64,000 nucleotides of DNA from NCBI GenBank assembly GCA_910585375.1, contig CAJUCZ010000007.1:1-64000 (forward strand), in the 5' to 3' direction. Source of the stretch: an uncultured Alphaproteobacteria bacterium. GTDB lineage: Bacteria > Pseudomonadota > Alphaproteobacteria > RF32 > CAG-239. A program made the translations under genes and the position numbers. Positions 51,175 through 61,056 of this stretch are shown here, one piece after another. The stretch's first letter is position 1, and every line of letters begins with the position of its first letter. The notes under the pieces were generated by a model. The model was given only the letters and a program-made list of their open reading frames with translations, had not been told where the DNA came from and searched no databases.

Positions 51175-51305
51175 CCAGTTAAACCTCCGCAGACTCTAAA
51201 ACCGCCCCCAAAAAGCGGCACCGGAGCGAAAGAACCCGCGCGGGCTTTCCGCCACATCTGCGTGTGAAATGAGCGGGAGCCAATTCTCCCGTTCGCTGTC
51301 TTTTT
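51175..51305 (-). promoter_or_regulatory. Structured 5' leader of rpsB
   Basis: About 130 bases between the rpsB start and the divergent parE contain strong hairpins in plus coordinates: CGGGAG with CTCCCG (51271-51290 region), a CCCGCGCGGG palindrome, and CCGC with GCGG around a CCCAAAAA loop. S2 of E. coli represses its own rpsB-tsf mRNA through the leader, so autogenous control is likely by analogy. No match to a named motif is claimed. Confidence 0.45.
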
Positions 51306-51481
51306 ATACGCTATTTCACTATTTTGCAAGTATTTTTTGCTTAAAACATGCAAATTCCGCACAAGGGAGAATTTTTATCCCGAAAAAGCACATATTCTTG
51401 TTCACGCCGGGGAATTTTGGGCTTGTAAATTCGGCCTTGATGTTGTATTTTAACGCCAATTGTTAAGGTTATGAGGATAAA

Positions 51482-53470
51482 ATGACAGATTTGTTTGAGA
51501 GCACCGCTCCGGTGGCAAAAGAATACAACGCGCAGGAAATTGAGGTTCTGGAAGGGTTGGAGCCGGTTCGCTACCGGCCGGGAATGTACATCGGCGGCAC
51601 GGACGACACCGCGCTGCACCATCTGGTGGCAGAAATTCTTGACAACTCCATGGACGAGGCCGTTGCCGGCTATGCCAACCATATTGACATTACGCTCAAC
51701 GCCGACTATTCGATTACGATTGCCGACAACGGCCGCGGCATTCCGGTCGATCCGCACCCGAAATATCCGAACATGTCCGCTCTTGAAGTGATTATGACCA
51801 TGCTGCATTCCGGCGGCAAATTCGGCGGCGGCGCTTATAAGGTTTCCGGCGGCCTGCACGGTGTCGGCCTGTCTGTTGTTAATGCCCTGTCAGAAAATAT
51901 GGTTATTGAAATCGCCCGTGACAAAAAGCTTTATCGTCAGGTATACAGCCGCGGCAAACCGCAGACCGCCCTTGAGCTTATCGGCAATGCGCCCAACCGC
52001 CGCGGAACATCAATTACCTTCAAACCCGATCCTGAGATTTTCGGGGCGAATTCGCAGCTATCGCCCAACCGCGTTTATCGCATGGCGCGCTCCAAGGCCT
52101 TTTTGTTTAAAGGCATTAAAATCAACTGGAAATGCGCGCCGGAGGTATTGTCGGAAGGAGACGTAACGCCGCCGGAAGCCGAATTGAATTATCCAAACGG
52201 CGTGAGCGACTTTTTGAATTATCAGCTGGGCAGCCGTACAACCGTCAACCGCACCGCTTTTTCCGGCGACTCCGAGCTAGCCAATGACGAAGGGCGTGTG
52301 GAATGGGCGATTACCTGGCCGGAAGACGAAAACGGCTTTTGCTACTCTTACTGCAATACCGTAGTAACCCCGCAGGGCGGTACGCACGAAGTCGGCTTCA
52401 AAACCGCTCTTGTACGCGGACTGAAAGAATACGGCGAAATGGCAAACATCAAAAAAGCCGCCAACATTACCGCCGAAGACTTTTTGAGCGATGCCTGCAT
52501 TATGTTGTCGGTCTTTATCCGCGATCCGCAGTTTCAGGGACAGACCAAAGACAAACTGACCTCGGCCAAGGCAACACGTCTGGTGGAACAGGCCGTTAAA
52601 GACTCGTTTGACCACTGGCTGACTTCCGATATGGAAAACGCTTCGGCGCTGATTGAATATGTGATTGAACGCGCAGAACAACGCCGCAAGAAGAAAGAAG
52701 AAAAACAGGCCGTCCGCAAAACGCCCACAAAAAAACTGCGCCTTCCGGGAAAACTGGCTGACTGTTCTCAGGCTGCGGCCGAAGGGACAGAAATTTTTAT
52801 TGTCGAGGGTGATTCCGCCGGCGGTTCCGCCAAGCAGGGACGCGACCGTTTTACGCAGGCCATTCTGCCTTTGCGCGGCAAGATTTTGAACGTGGCAAGC
52901 GCGTCTTTGGACAAGATTATGCAAAATCAGGAAATCAAAGACATGTGCGAGGCTTTAGGCTGCGGCACCAAAGAACATTATAACGAAGACAATCTGCGCT
53001 ATGAAAAAATCATTATCATGACCGATGCCGATGTGGACGGCGCGCATATTGCCTCGCTGTTGATGACTTTCTTTTATCAGCAAATGCCGAAGCTGATTGA
53101 AAACGGACATTTGTATATTGCCACACCGCCGTTATACAAGATTTCGGCCGGCGGAAAGAATTTTTATGCTCTGGATGACGAAGATAAAGACCGGATTTTG
53201 AAAAAAGAGATTAAGGCCAATGCCAAACCGGACATCAGCCGTTTCAAAGGTTTGGGAGAAATGAGCGCCCAACAGCTGAAAGAAACGACGATGGACAAGA
53301 AAAACCGGATGCTGCTGAAAGTCATGCTGCCTAATACCAGTACCGAAGAAGGCAAGGAAGAAGCCTTTGAAACGCGCCGGCAGGTTGAGCGCCTGATGGG
53401 CAAAAATCCGGAGCTGCGTTTCCAATTTATTATCGAACGCGCGAAATTCGTGGATGATCTGGACATTTAG
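51482..53470 (+). CDS. parE: DNA topoisomerase IV subunit B
   Basis: ATPase subunit of the decatenating type II topoisomerase. It is 662 residues. GHKL ATPase: LVAEILDNSMDEAVAG, ADNGRGIPVDPHPK, GGLHGVGLSVVNALS. TOPRIM: IVEGDSAGGSAKQGRDR and MTDADVDGAHIASLL. The short total length, VRYRPGMYIGGTD and ending NPELRFQFIIERAKFVDDLDI-like pattern fit alphaproteobacterial ParE better than GyrB. Divergent from rpsB; a GNAT gene follows at 24 bp. Confidence 0.95.
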   Translation: MTDLFESTAPVAKEYNAQEIEVLEGLEPVRYRPGMYIGGTDDTALHHLVAEILDNSMDEAVAGYANHIDITLNADYSITIADNGRGIPVDPHPKYPNMSALEVIMTMLHSGGKFGGGAYKVSGGLHGVGLSVVNALSENMVIEIARDKKLYRQVYSRGKPQTALELIGNAPNRRGTSITFKPDPEIFGANSQLSPNRVYRMARSKAFLFKGIKINWKCAPEVLSEGDVTPPEAELNYPNGVSDFLNYQLGSRTTVNRTAFSGDSELANDEGRVEWAITWPEDENGFCYSYCNTVVTPQGGTHEVGFKTALVRGLKEYGEMANIKKAANITAEDFLSDACIMLSVFIRDPQFQGQTKDKLTSAKATRLVEQAVKDSFDHWLTSDMENASALIEYVIERAEQRRKKKEEKQAVRKTPTKKLRLPGKLADCSQAAAEGTEIFIVEGDSAGGSAKQGRDRFTQAILPLRGKILNVASASLDKIMQNQEIKDMCEALGCGTKEHYNEDNLRYEKIIIMTDADVDGAHIASLLMTFFYQQMPKLIENGHLYIATPPLYKISAGGKNFYALDDEDKDRILKKEIKANAKPDISRFKGLGEMSAQQLKETTMDKKNRMLLKVMLPNTSTEEGKEEAFETRRQVERLMGKNPELRFQFIIERAKFVDDLDI

Positions 53471-53493
53471 CTATTGATGACGGGAGCCGGAGA

Positions 53494-53973
53494 ATGATCA
53501 GAAAGTTTCAGCCGCAGGATACGGACAAAGTCATGAAAATCTGGCTCAACGGCAGTCTGGACAGTCACGATTTTATTCCGGCGGCTTACTGGCAGAAAAA
53601 TTTTGCCGTTGTCCGCGATGAATATCTGCCGGCAGCGCAGACTTATGTCTGGGAAGAAAACGGCGAGGTTAAAGCTTTTGCCAGTCTGGGAGATGAAGAC
53701 TATCTCGGCGCGTTGTTCGTTTCTGCCGATGCGCGGGGACGGGGAATTGGCAAAGCCCTGATGTTTGAATTGCAAAAAAATTACAGCCGCTTAAATTTGC
53801 AGGTTTATTCCCAAAACAAAAAAGCCGTTCGGTTTTATCACCGCTGCGGTTTTCAGATTTTGCGCGAAGGAATCGATGAACTGACAGGGGCCGACGAGTT
53901 GCTGATGAGCTGGAACAAAGGCAACGTCAGCGGCGACTTGGTTTATCATTACGCCCGTCAGACAAACTTATAA
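53494..53973 (+). CDS. GNAT-family N-acetyltransferase
   Basis: A 159-residue acetyl-CoA-dependent transferase. The CoA-binding motif A is LGALFVSADARGRGIGKALM (R-G-x-G-I/A-K), followed by LQVYSQNKKAVRFYHRCGFQ (motif B). It resembles YjaB-like enzymes; the acceptor is unknown. It follows parE after 24 bp and may be cotranscribed with it. Confidence 0.9.
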   Translation: MIRKFQPQDTDKVMKIWLNGSLDSHDFIPAAYWQKNFAVVRDEYLPAAQTYVWEENGEVKAFASLGDEDYLGALFVSADARGRGIGKALMFELQKNYSRLNLQVYSQNKKAVRFYHRCGFQILREGIDELTGADELLMSWNKGNVSGDLVYHYARQTNL

Positions 53974-53980
53974 TTTTTTA

Positions 53981-54009
53981 TTGACAAAATTTCTACAAAA
54001 TCCTATATT
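53981..54009 (+). promoter_or_regulatory. Strong sigma-70-type promoter
   Basis: TTGACA, 17 bases, TATATT. The leader (TTAAAATTATTATCTT before ATG 54048) has no Shine-Dalgarno site. Confidence 0.7.
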
Positions 54010-54047
54010 ACTTACTCAATATTAACTTTTATTAAAATTATTATCTT

Positions 54048-54473
54048 ATGATGAAGCACATTCAAACATCGGTCATGATTCGAAGTTATTTTGAACACTT
54101 TTTTAAATACGCCACACCGATGGATTTGTCTGAAGAGGTCAGTGACCCCGTTTTAGGGCGTTCTTTATCTGATAACCGCATGGGATGGTTTTGGTTTTTG
54201 TCTGAAAACGGCTATTTGTTTTTTGACATTAAAACCACCTCAGTTATTTATCATCCAAAAATAAAAAAAACATTTGACGTTGAATTAATCAACGGTCTGA
54301 ATTGTCTGGAATTTCCTTATCCTGTTTATGAGGTGGAATTTATTTCCGATGCAAGCTCCCGAACACTTGCCTGTGAGGTTGGGCCGGATTATAAAGGGCC
54401 TTATCTTCTGAGCGAAGTTACGATTATTCCTTATCCAAAGCAGAATTGGAATGATTATTTTTTGGATTACTGA
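54048..54473 (+). CDS. Soluble hypothetical protein
   Basis: A 141-residue protein, no signal or membrane helix, rich in aromatic residues (DNRMGWFWFLSENGYLFFDI; LEFPYPVYEVEFISDASS; VTIIPYPKQNWNDYFLDY), probably beta-rich. It is another gene with a strong promoter and a Shine-Dalgarno-free AT-rich leader. Not recognised. Confidence 0.65.
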   Translation: MMKHIQTSVMIRSYFEHFFKYATPMDLSEEVSDPVLGRSLSDNRMGWFWFLSENGYLFFDIKTTSVIYHPKIKKTFDVELINGLNCLEFPYPVYEVEFISDASSRTLACEVGPDYKGPYLLSEVTIIPYPKQNWNDYFLDY

Positions 54474-54510
54474 AAAAAGACCTGCAAGTTTTGTGCTTGC
54501 AGGTCTTTTT
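54474..54510. terminator. Intrinsic terminator
   Basis: AAAGACCTGCAAG, seven-base loop, CTTGCAGGTCTTTTT. The spacer 54511-54674 after it has no gene but holds a fragment (about 54585-54640) of the dispersed element also found near 845-890, 25325-25370 and 39405-39455. Confidence 0.9.
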
Positions 54511-54674
54511 GCAACAAAGAAAAAGAGCTATATCTTTCAATCCTTCCCCGCACGGCAGGTGCGCAGCGGCTTGTCAGTGCCATAAGGCCCGCGGTGCTCC
54601 GGCAGGATGTGTGATGGAATTTGTGCGTTGAAAAGCAAGGTCACAGAGAATAAAGGCAAGCAAGCGGAAACGGC

Positions 54675-55814
54675 CTATTCCGGCAATTCAAAACAGGCGA
54701 CCAATTCACTATGATCGGAAAAAACAAACTGGTCAACCAAAGTAACTTCCTGCAACCGATAACCTCCGGCTATCAACGTATTGGCATCGGTGACAAAGCT
54801 ATGCGGATTGCAGGACACGGCAATCAGTTTTTTCGGCTTATGGACAAAAGATGCTATTTGAGCCGTTTGAGCAGCGGCACCGGCGCGCGGCGGATCAAAA
54901 ATCACAACGTCAAATCCGGACAATTCTTTTTCATCAAACGGGTATTTGAACAGATTTTTATTAACGACCTCAACATTGCTTATCATATTTTTATTCAACG
55001 ACTGTCTGAAGCCTTCCAGTAAAGCCGGCGAAGAATCCGCCGCCAGAATCTTATTGTTTTTATTTGCGGCCAGCGGATAAGAAAAAGTTCCCACGCCGCA
55101 AAACAAATCCGCAATCCGGCCTTGCGTCTGGCCCAAATATTTTGTTACCGATCCGACCAACGCCTGCTCTCCGGCTTTGGACGGCTGCAAAAACGTGCCG
55201 GCCGGAATATAAACGTCATAATTCCCCATTTTGATTTGCGGTTTGACTTTTTCAATCAACGGCTCGCTTGCGGAATCCGGTTTTGCACGGTGGGAAATGC
55301 GGATAATATCGGCAAAAGTCTGCGCTTTTTCAAAAATAATCATCCGGTGTTCCAATGCCAGTTCACCGGCAAATTCCAAGACAACATCTATGCCGTTGTC
55401 GGCATCGCAGAGCCAGACATCACCGGCAGAAATATATTGCGGCACAAATTTTTTGCCTTTTTTGGCACCATTGCCAAGCGGCACGGCGCAAAGTTCGGCC
55501 AACAAAATACGGATATTGGCAAGATTGGCATTCAAACGCGGTGTCAGCAGGCAACAGGCGGCAACGTCCACCAATTCGGCGCTTTGGCGTTGGTTAAAGC
55601 CCAGCTGCAATTTTCCTTTGCGAAAAGAAAAAGCCATTGCTGCCCGACGGCGGACATTATCCCCGATAAAAACCGGCATGCCGAATTTGACGTCCGGCTG
55701 CGTCAAGCCGCTTAAAATTTTTTTAAAATTCTGTTCCTTGCGCTTTTGGTATTCCGGCATTGACAGGGTTCTGTACTGGCAGCCGCCGCAAAGGTCATGA
55801 TAAGGACAAGTCAT
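54675..55814 (-). CDS. RumA/TrmA-type RNA m5U methyltransferase
   Basis: SAM-dependent enzyme that methylates uridine C5 in 23S rRNA or tRNA. It is 379 residues. An N-terminal iron-sulfur site CPYHDLCGGCQYR (C-x5-C-x2-C) with a fourth Cys in AACCLL points to the RlmC/RlmD group. SAM motif ADLFCGVGTFSYPLA; VIFDPPRAG; catalytic Cys in IAVSCNPHSF. The TRAM domain of E. coli RlmD is absent, as in RlmC. It begins 9 bp after the GGDEF gene. Confidence 0.9.
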   Translation of the reverse strand: MTCPYHDLCGGCQYRTLSMPEYQKRKEQNFKKILSGLTQPDVKFGMPVFIGDNVRRRAAMAFSFRKGKLQLGFNQRQSAELVDVAACCLLTPRLNANLANIRILLAELCAVPLGNGAKKGKKFVPQYISAGDVWLCDADNGIDVVLEFAGELALEHRMIIFEKAQTFADIIRISHRAKPDSASEPLIEKVKPQIKMGNYDVYIPAGTFLQPSKAGEQALVGSVTKYLGQTQGRIADLFCGVGTFSYPLAANKNNKILAADSSPALLEGFRQSLNKNMISNVEVVNKNLFKYPFDEKELSGFDVVIFDPPRAGAAAQTAQIASFVHKPKKLIAVSCNPHSFVTDANTLIAGGYRLQEVTLVDQFVFSDHSELVACFELPE

Positions 55815-55823
55815 TGCGCCCTC

Positions 55824-57581
55824 TTACAAATCTTCATCATCAACACCCAGAATATTGACGCCGGTCCGGCCCTTTTTTTCTTCAATTTCCACATTGTCTT
55901 CCTGAATGCGGGAAGAATCGATACCGTCCAGCAGCGAAATTTCACGATTGTCTTCTTTGTCAAAAATCGGGTGATGATTTTGGCTTTCTTTACGTTCGGT
56001 TTCGTCCTCGCTGCCCAGCTTGCTCAAATCGTCCTTATGAAAAACGCAATAGCGGTTGCGTCCGGTTTCCTTGGCGCGGTAAAGGGCTTCGTCCGACGTT
56101 TTTATCAGCATGCCGACATTGTCGGAAATCTCGGAAGAAGAAATGCCGATACTGACGGTAAAGCGGACTTCCTCGCCTTCATCGCTGTACACAACGGCTG
56201 AGGCAATGCTTTCGCGCAGGCGTTCGGCCACAACTTCGGCCTGTTTGGTTCCGGTATGCGGCAGAAAGACCACAAATTCTTCACCGCCGTAGCGGGCAAC
56301 AATATCATCTTCACGCAGGTTTTTCTCGCAAGTGCCGGCCAGCTCAATCAAGACTTTGTCACCGACTTTGTGACCGTAAGTGTCATTGACCCGTTTGAAG
56401 TGGTCGGCATCGAGCATCAAGACGCAATATTCTTCATTTTGGGCTTTGGCTTCGACAATCCGGTTAAAGACTTCTTCTTCAAAATAACGGCGGTTGTAAA
56501 GTGAGGTCAGAGGATCGCGAATCGCCTGATTTTTGAGCAGCATTTCACGGTTTTTGCGCGAGGTGATATCCTGAAAAGCGGCATAGAGCACAACATCGTA
56601 ATTGTAATCTATGATATTAACCGAAGCCAAAAGCCAGAAAGGCGTATCGCCGCTCGGGGTTTTGACCAGAATTTCAAAATCCTGAACTTCTTTTTCTTTC
56701 TCCAGACGCTCGTTCAAAAGCCGGCGGTTATCAACGTCAACAAAAAAATCTTTCAGGCGGTAGCGGTCAACCTCCTGCGGCAAAATGCCGAAAAGTTTGA
56801 CGGCATTGGTATTGGCCATGATGATTTTATCATCGCCGAGTTTGGACAGGATAATCGGAAAAGGGGAAGATTTGATAATGTCGGCCAGACGCTGATTGCT
56901 TTTTTCAATTTCCTGCTCCTGTATTTCATATTTGACGCTCAGGGCATTGATTTTGATAATCAGAATAGACATGGCAAGCAAAACATAAAACAGCGCGGCA
57001 GAATACCATAATTCCGAACCGTCCAGCGCCCAGCTGACATGCGACAACTTCAAAATCAGCAAAATACTGATGGCGGCAGTCACAACAGACGCCATGATAT
57101 AACCGCTTTTATACCGCTGATTGACCTGTGACAGAAAGCCGACGCTCAAATAGGCAAAACCGGCAACCGGAAAGACATAGCGCAGGCTGGAAACCATATT
57201 GCCGTCAGGAAAAATAAAGACATAGGACACAACGGAAATCAGCCCGAGACCGGCCACACCGAGAATCACCGGCAGATCGGGAATGTTCTTGAGCAATATC
57301 TGAGAGGCGGCAATGGCCAGAAGAACCATGGAGGCAAGCAACAACAGAAGCTCAAAAAAGACATATATCTCAACATTTCCACCGGCTTTATAGACGTTAA
57401 ACGACTTATATTCAATCCAGACGACTATAAAATCCAGAATCAGGCCCAAAAACAAAAACCAGATCCCCCGGCGTACCGGCGAACCTTTTTCCGTGAAAAA
57501 ACAAGAGAAAAACAGCAGCAAAAATGCCGTTAACGTTACCAGAATATGTGTTGTGTTTGCAAATATGCCGATATTTCCCAT
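55824..57581 (-). CDS. Membrane PAS-GGDEF diguanylate cyclase
   Basis: Makes cyclic di-GMP from GTP. From ATG 57581 (GGGGAG upstream) it is 585 residues. An N-terminal membrane sensor has about eight helices (1-225). A PAS domain follows (about 235-355; RLADIIKSSPFPIILSKLGD). The GGDEF domain (about 360-520) has LDADHFKRVNDTYGHKVGDK and the active-site motif RYGGEEF. An inhibitory RxxD site (REDD) lies five residues upstream, so product inhibition is likely. A charged tail of about 70 residues ends in ILGVDDEDL. No phosphodiesterase domain. Confidence 0.93.
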   Translation of the reverse strand: MGNIGIFANTTHILVTLTAFLLLFFSCFFTEKGSPVRRGIWFLFLGLILDFIVVWIEYKSFNVYKAGGNVEIYVFFELLLLLASMVLLAIAASQILLKNIPDLPVILGVAGLGLISVVSYVFIFPDGNMVSSLRYVFPVAGFAYLSVGFLSQVNQRYKSGYIMASVVTAAISILLILKLSHVSWALDGSELWYSAALFYVLLAMSILIIKINALSVKYEIQEQEIEKSNQRLADIIKSSPFPIILSKLGDDKIIMANTNAVKLFGILPQEVDRYRLKDFFVDVDNRRLLNERLEKEKEVQDFEILVKTPSGDTPFWLLASVNIIDYNYDVVLYAAFQDITSRKNREMLLKNQAIRDPLTSLYNRRYFEEEVFNRIVEAKAQNEEYCVLMLDADHFKRVNDTYGHKVGDKVLIELAGTCEKNLREDDIVARYGGEEFVVFLPHTGTKQAEVVAERLRESIASAVVYSDEGEEVRFTVSIGISSSEISDNVGMLIKTSDEALYRAKETGRNRYCVFHKDDLSKLGSEDETERKESQNHHPIFDKEDNREISLLDGIDSSRIQEDNVEIEEKKGRTGVNILGVDDEDL

Positions 57582-57758
57582 TATTTCTCCCCGTCGGATT
57601 TTAAAATGTGTTTCTTGCATTAACGCCGTTTTAGTTTATATTGAGATTATTAATATTTAAAGCTTTAATTAAAATTAAAATAATTGATGATTATTAAAAT
57701 AAATATTGTATTATTATAATACTTGGATTTTTGCTTGTAGAAAACAGAGAGAGAAAAC

Positions 57759-58925
57759 ATGAACAAACCTATGCCCAGGCATTACAGCAACCATTTCGAA
57801 CTCCGTCTTGATAAAATTCCCGCACGCAGGACCGACCGGATGTCGGCATGGATTTTTTATATCGGGCTTATTCTCGGCGCAGCTTTGCTTTTGCTCGGCG
57901 CATATGAGCTTTTTGACGGCGTAACCGTTACCCGTTCCGACTTTACAGGAAACTTTCCTGCAACTGATTTTCAGCCGATGATGAACACGACTTTTTTTGA
58001 CGTTGTCATCATGCTTATGGGAGGGGGAATTATTGTTGCGCTGTTCTGCAACTATTTTCAATACCGCCGAATCTACTTTGACGGTAAAAACGTGGAAATC
58101 GTCACCCGCCTGCTTAACGGCAAAAAGCTACGGATGAAGGAAAAACTTGCCAAATACGACGGCGTGCGCTTCCGAATCGAGTTTGCGCAGCTCGGCTTTA
58201 TCAGCCGTAATAAATATATTATTGAACTTTCACACAAGAATCCGGAAAAATGTGTGCCGTTATATATTTCTTATCGCGGCAAAAATGCCCGCAGGCTGTG
58301 GGAATATTATGCCCGTACGCTCGGACTGCCGGCTCTGGTCATGACGGCGGACGGTCTTGTTTCGCGCAAAATAGAACATCTGGGCAAGTCGGTTAAGGAA
58401 CTTAAAAAGATTGGTGAACTCAAAGTGGATTTTGACATCAACACCATGCCAATGCCTAAAAGCGTGGCCGTAGTCTGGCGCTCTGACAAGATTGTGCTGA
58501 AAATCCGCAAGACAGTCTGGGATGCATACAACGTGCTGGCAATTGCCGTCATTACCTGCGCCGCAATTCTGATCAAGTTTATTGAAAATCTGGCTCCGAA
58601 TCTGAACCGCGGCGGTTTTATGTTTTTTTACGGCATTATGGCGTTTTTTATCATCATGGCGGTGATTATATTATTCCGCAAAGACAAGATTGTGATTAAA
58701 AAATATAAAATCGTCAATGTTCACAAGTTTTTCGGTTTTTCGAAAAAACACGGAGAAATGGCCAAAGCGGACATTGAAGCAATTGATATTACGCCGAATC
58801 CGGCAACAGGCCGATGTTTTGTTTCCATTATTTCCGACAAGAAGACAATTGTCTTTGGCAAAAAACTTCCTCCGGAAGATTTACGCTGGATTAAGAACTT
58901 TCTGCTATATGAACTTACGAAGTAA
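57759..58925 (+). CDS. Membrane protein with two PH-like halves, unknown
   Basis: A 388-residue protein. Membrane helices lie at about 30-50, 80-100, 250-270 and 285-305. Each pair is followed by a beta-rich cytoplasmic segment (YRRIYFDGKNVEIVTRLLNG; RKDKIVIKKYKIVNVHKFFG, then KADIEAIDITPNP) resembling bacterial PH/YdbT-type domains. This internal duplication is a visual impression. No known family; monocistronic. Confidence 0.65.
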   Translation: MNKPMPRHYSNHFELRLDKIPARRTDRMSAWIFYIGLILGAALLLLGAYELFDGVTVTRSDFTGNFPATDFQPMMNTTFFDVVIMLMGGGIIVALFCNYFQYRRIYFDGKNVEIVTRLLNGKKLRMKEKLAKYDGVRFRIEFAQLGFISRNKYIIELSHKNPEKCVPLYISYRGKNARRLWEYYARTLGLPALVMTADGLVSRKIEHLGKSVKELKKIGELKVDFDINTMPMPKSVAVVWRSDKIVLKIRKTVWDAYNVLAIAVITCAAILIKFIENLAPNLNRGGFMFFYGIMAFFIIMAVIILFRKDKIVIKKYKIVNVHKFFGFSKKHGEMAKADIEAIDITPNPATGRCFVSIISDKKTIVFGKKLPPEDLRWIKNFLLYELTK

Positions 58926-59013
58926 ATTTTGATAAAAAATCTTTGCTAAAATAAGTTGTTTCGGATATAAACAAAAAAATAACGAACTTTTTTAACCGTG
59001 GAGATTGGATTAA

Positions 59014-59697
59014 ATGAAAAAGGAAAAAGAACCCAAAACCCTGCAAGACGCTTTTATTGAAGAAGTGAACGAGGATTTGAAAAATGACCAGCTGAAACAA
59101 ATCTGGGACAAATACAGCCTGCATATCATCATTTCCGTTGTGGCGATTTTGGTTGCCGCCGTCAGTTTTGAAAGCATCAAGGCCTGGAGAATCCGTCACC
59201 ATCAGGAAAATTCAAACGTTTATGCCTATGCCTCCAATCTGGCAGAACAGGGCAAGGTGGAGGAAAGCAACAACGTTTTGAAGAAAATTGCCGAAGACCG
59301 CGGCGGGATTTATGCCGATGCCGCAAGGATGCAGCTGGCGAAGAACTATACAGAAAACGGCAAAACGGAAGAAGCACAAAACGTATTAAAGAAAATGCTT
59401 GCCGACAGTGATACCAACCCGCAAGTTAAAAATGTGGCGCTTATCAAGCTTGCATCCATGCAAATTGAAACGGCTTCTTACGCCGACATGGAAAAAACGC
59501 TGGAACCGGTATTGCAAAATCCGAGCTGGAGCGGTATGGCCAAGAGTCTGCTTGCCCTTTCAGCCATTCGTGCCAAAGATATTGACAAAGCCAAACTGCT
59601 TTACGGTGAGATTGCAGCAGACGCCAATACCCCTGACAGTCTGAAGGCCGAAGCTCAGGATATGATCGCGATTTTGAACGAAACAGTTAAACAGTAA
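59014..59697 (+). CDS. YfgM-like TPR membrane protein
   Basis: A 227-residue protein with a short cytoplasmic N-terminus (FIEEVNEDLKNDQLKQIWDK), one membrane helix (LHIIISVVAILVAAVSFESI) and periplasmic TPR-like repeats (LAEQGKVEESNNVLKKIAED; KNYTENGKTEEAQNVLKKML). This matches the YfgM/TPR_21 family, an ancillary factor at the SecYEG translocon. yfgM-bamB-der is a classic gene order and is preserved here. Confidence 0.9.
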   Translation: MKKEKEPKTLQDAFIEEVNEDLKNDQLKQIWDKYSLHIIISVVAILVAAVSFESIKAWRIRHHQENSNVYAYASNLAEQGKVEESNNVLKKIAEDRGGIYADAARMQLAKNYTENGKTEEAQNVLKKMLADSDTNPQVKNVALIKLASMQIETASYADMEKTLEPVLQNPSWSGMAKSLLALSAIRAKDIDKAKLLYGEIAADANTPDSLKAEAQDMIAILNETVKQ

Positions 59698-59716
59698 AAA
59701 ACAAGGATGGTTTCCG

Positions 59717-61039
59717 ATGTATGGTAATTTGATGAAAAACATAATTTGTGCCGGCCTGATGATGGCGTTGGGCGCATGCGGACTGTTTGCCGATGAAAAA
59801 ATTAAACTGGAGGGAGAACGCCTTTCCGTTTTAAGCAGTTCAGCAAAGTTACAGCCTGATTTTCCGGAAGGAAAGGTTAAAATCAAACTGCCGAAACCAC
59901 AGAAAAATTCCCGCTGGACACAAGAAGGCGGAAATTCCGAACATTTAATGAGCCATATGGCGACAAGTTCAAAACTTAAAAAATTCTGGGATGCCGGTTT
60001 TGGCGAGGGCAGTTCCAAGCGTGATCTTCTTATTGCCAAACCGATTGTCGCCCACAAGGTTGTTTTTGCCATTGATGCCAATGCTGTTGTAACGGCAAGA
60101 CGGCTTGACAACGGCGATCAAATTTGGAAAAAAAGACTGAAACCCTTAAACAAGGATGATAAATCCAGCTCCATGAAAGGTGCCGGGCTGGCTTATTTCG
60201 GCAAAAAGATTTATGCTACAACCGGATTTGGCGGCGTTTTTGCTCTGGATATGCTTACCGGCCGCGAAATCTGGCGTTATGATGCCGGTATGCCGATCAG
60301 GATTGCACCAACGACAAATGCAGATAAGCTTTTTGTACAGACTATTGACAACACGCTGATTGCATTGAATTCTATTTCCGGTCAGGAAGTATGGAGATAT
60401 AAGACCAAAACGGAAGGAACAACGCTGGTCGGCGGTGCCGCTCCGGCTTACAGCCCCTATCTGGACGTAGTTGTCGCCGCTTTTTCAAACGGCGAGCTTC
60501 GGGCTTTCAAATCCAGCACCGGCACGCCGTTGTGGTCTGATAACCTGATCAGCCGAAAACGTAACAATTCTCTGGCCAATATTGCCGCAATCAAAGCCAA
60601 TCCGGTGATTGACAATGACAAGATTTTTGCCATCGGAAATAGTGACATTCTGGCGGCAATAGACCTTAAAACCGGTATGAGAATCTGGGAACGGGAAGTT
60701 TCCGGTACGAATCAGCCGTGGATTGCCGGACAATATATGTATGTTTTGAGCGATAATAACGAATTGCTGGCTCTCAACAAAAATGACGGTAAAATTATCT
60801 GGAATACCGTGATTCCGGACGTCAACGACAAGCCCGGCGAATTTGCAGTCGGACCGGTTTTGGCCAACAACCGGCTGCTGGTTCCAACTTCGGACGGACA
60901 TGTCTTTTCGGTTTCGCCGTACAACGGCAAGCTGATGGGCTTTATTAATATTGACGAAGATATTGATATGGCGCCGATTGTTGCCGACGGGATTGTCATA
61001 TTTACAACAAACGATGCCGAAATGATGGCTTATAAATAA
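59717..61039 (+). CDS. bamB: Outer-membrane assembly lipoprotein BamB
   Basis: Beta-propeller lipoprotein of the BAM complex. It is 440 residues; AAGGA lies nine bases before ATG 59717. Signal and lipobox GLMMALGAC (Cys about 21). PQQ-like blades are evident: IWKKRLKPLNKDD, GGVFALDMLTGREIWRYDAG, LIALNSISGQEVWRYKTKTE, ILAAIDLKTGMRIWEREVSG and LLALNKNDGKIIWNT. Between yfgM-like and der with 19- and 17-bp gaps. Confidence 0.93.
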   Translation: MYGNLMKNIICAGLMMALGACGLFADEKIKLEGERLSVLSSSAKLQPDFPEGKVKIKLPKPQKNSRWTQEGGNSEHLMSHMATSSKLKKFWDAGFGEGSSKRDLLIAKPIVAHKVVFAIDANAVVTARRLDNGDQIWKKRLKPLNKDDKSSSMKGAGLAYFGKKIYATTGFGGVFALDMLTGREIWRYDAGMPIRIAPTTNADKLFVQTIDNTLIALNSISGQEVWRYKTKTEGTTLVGGAAPAYSPYLDVVVAAFSNGELRAFKSSTGTPLWSDNLISRKRNNSLANIAAIKANPVIDNDKIFAIGNSDILAAIDLKTGMRIWEREVSGTNQPWIAGQYMYVLSDNNELLALNKNDGKIIWNTVIPDVNDKPGEFAVGPVLANNRLLVPTSDGHVFSVSPYNGKLMGFINIDEDIDMAPIVADGIVIFTTNDAEMMAYK

Positions 61040-61056
61040 AAAACAAGGAAAGAAAA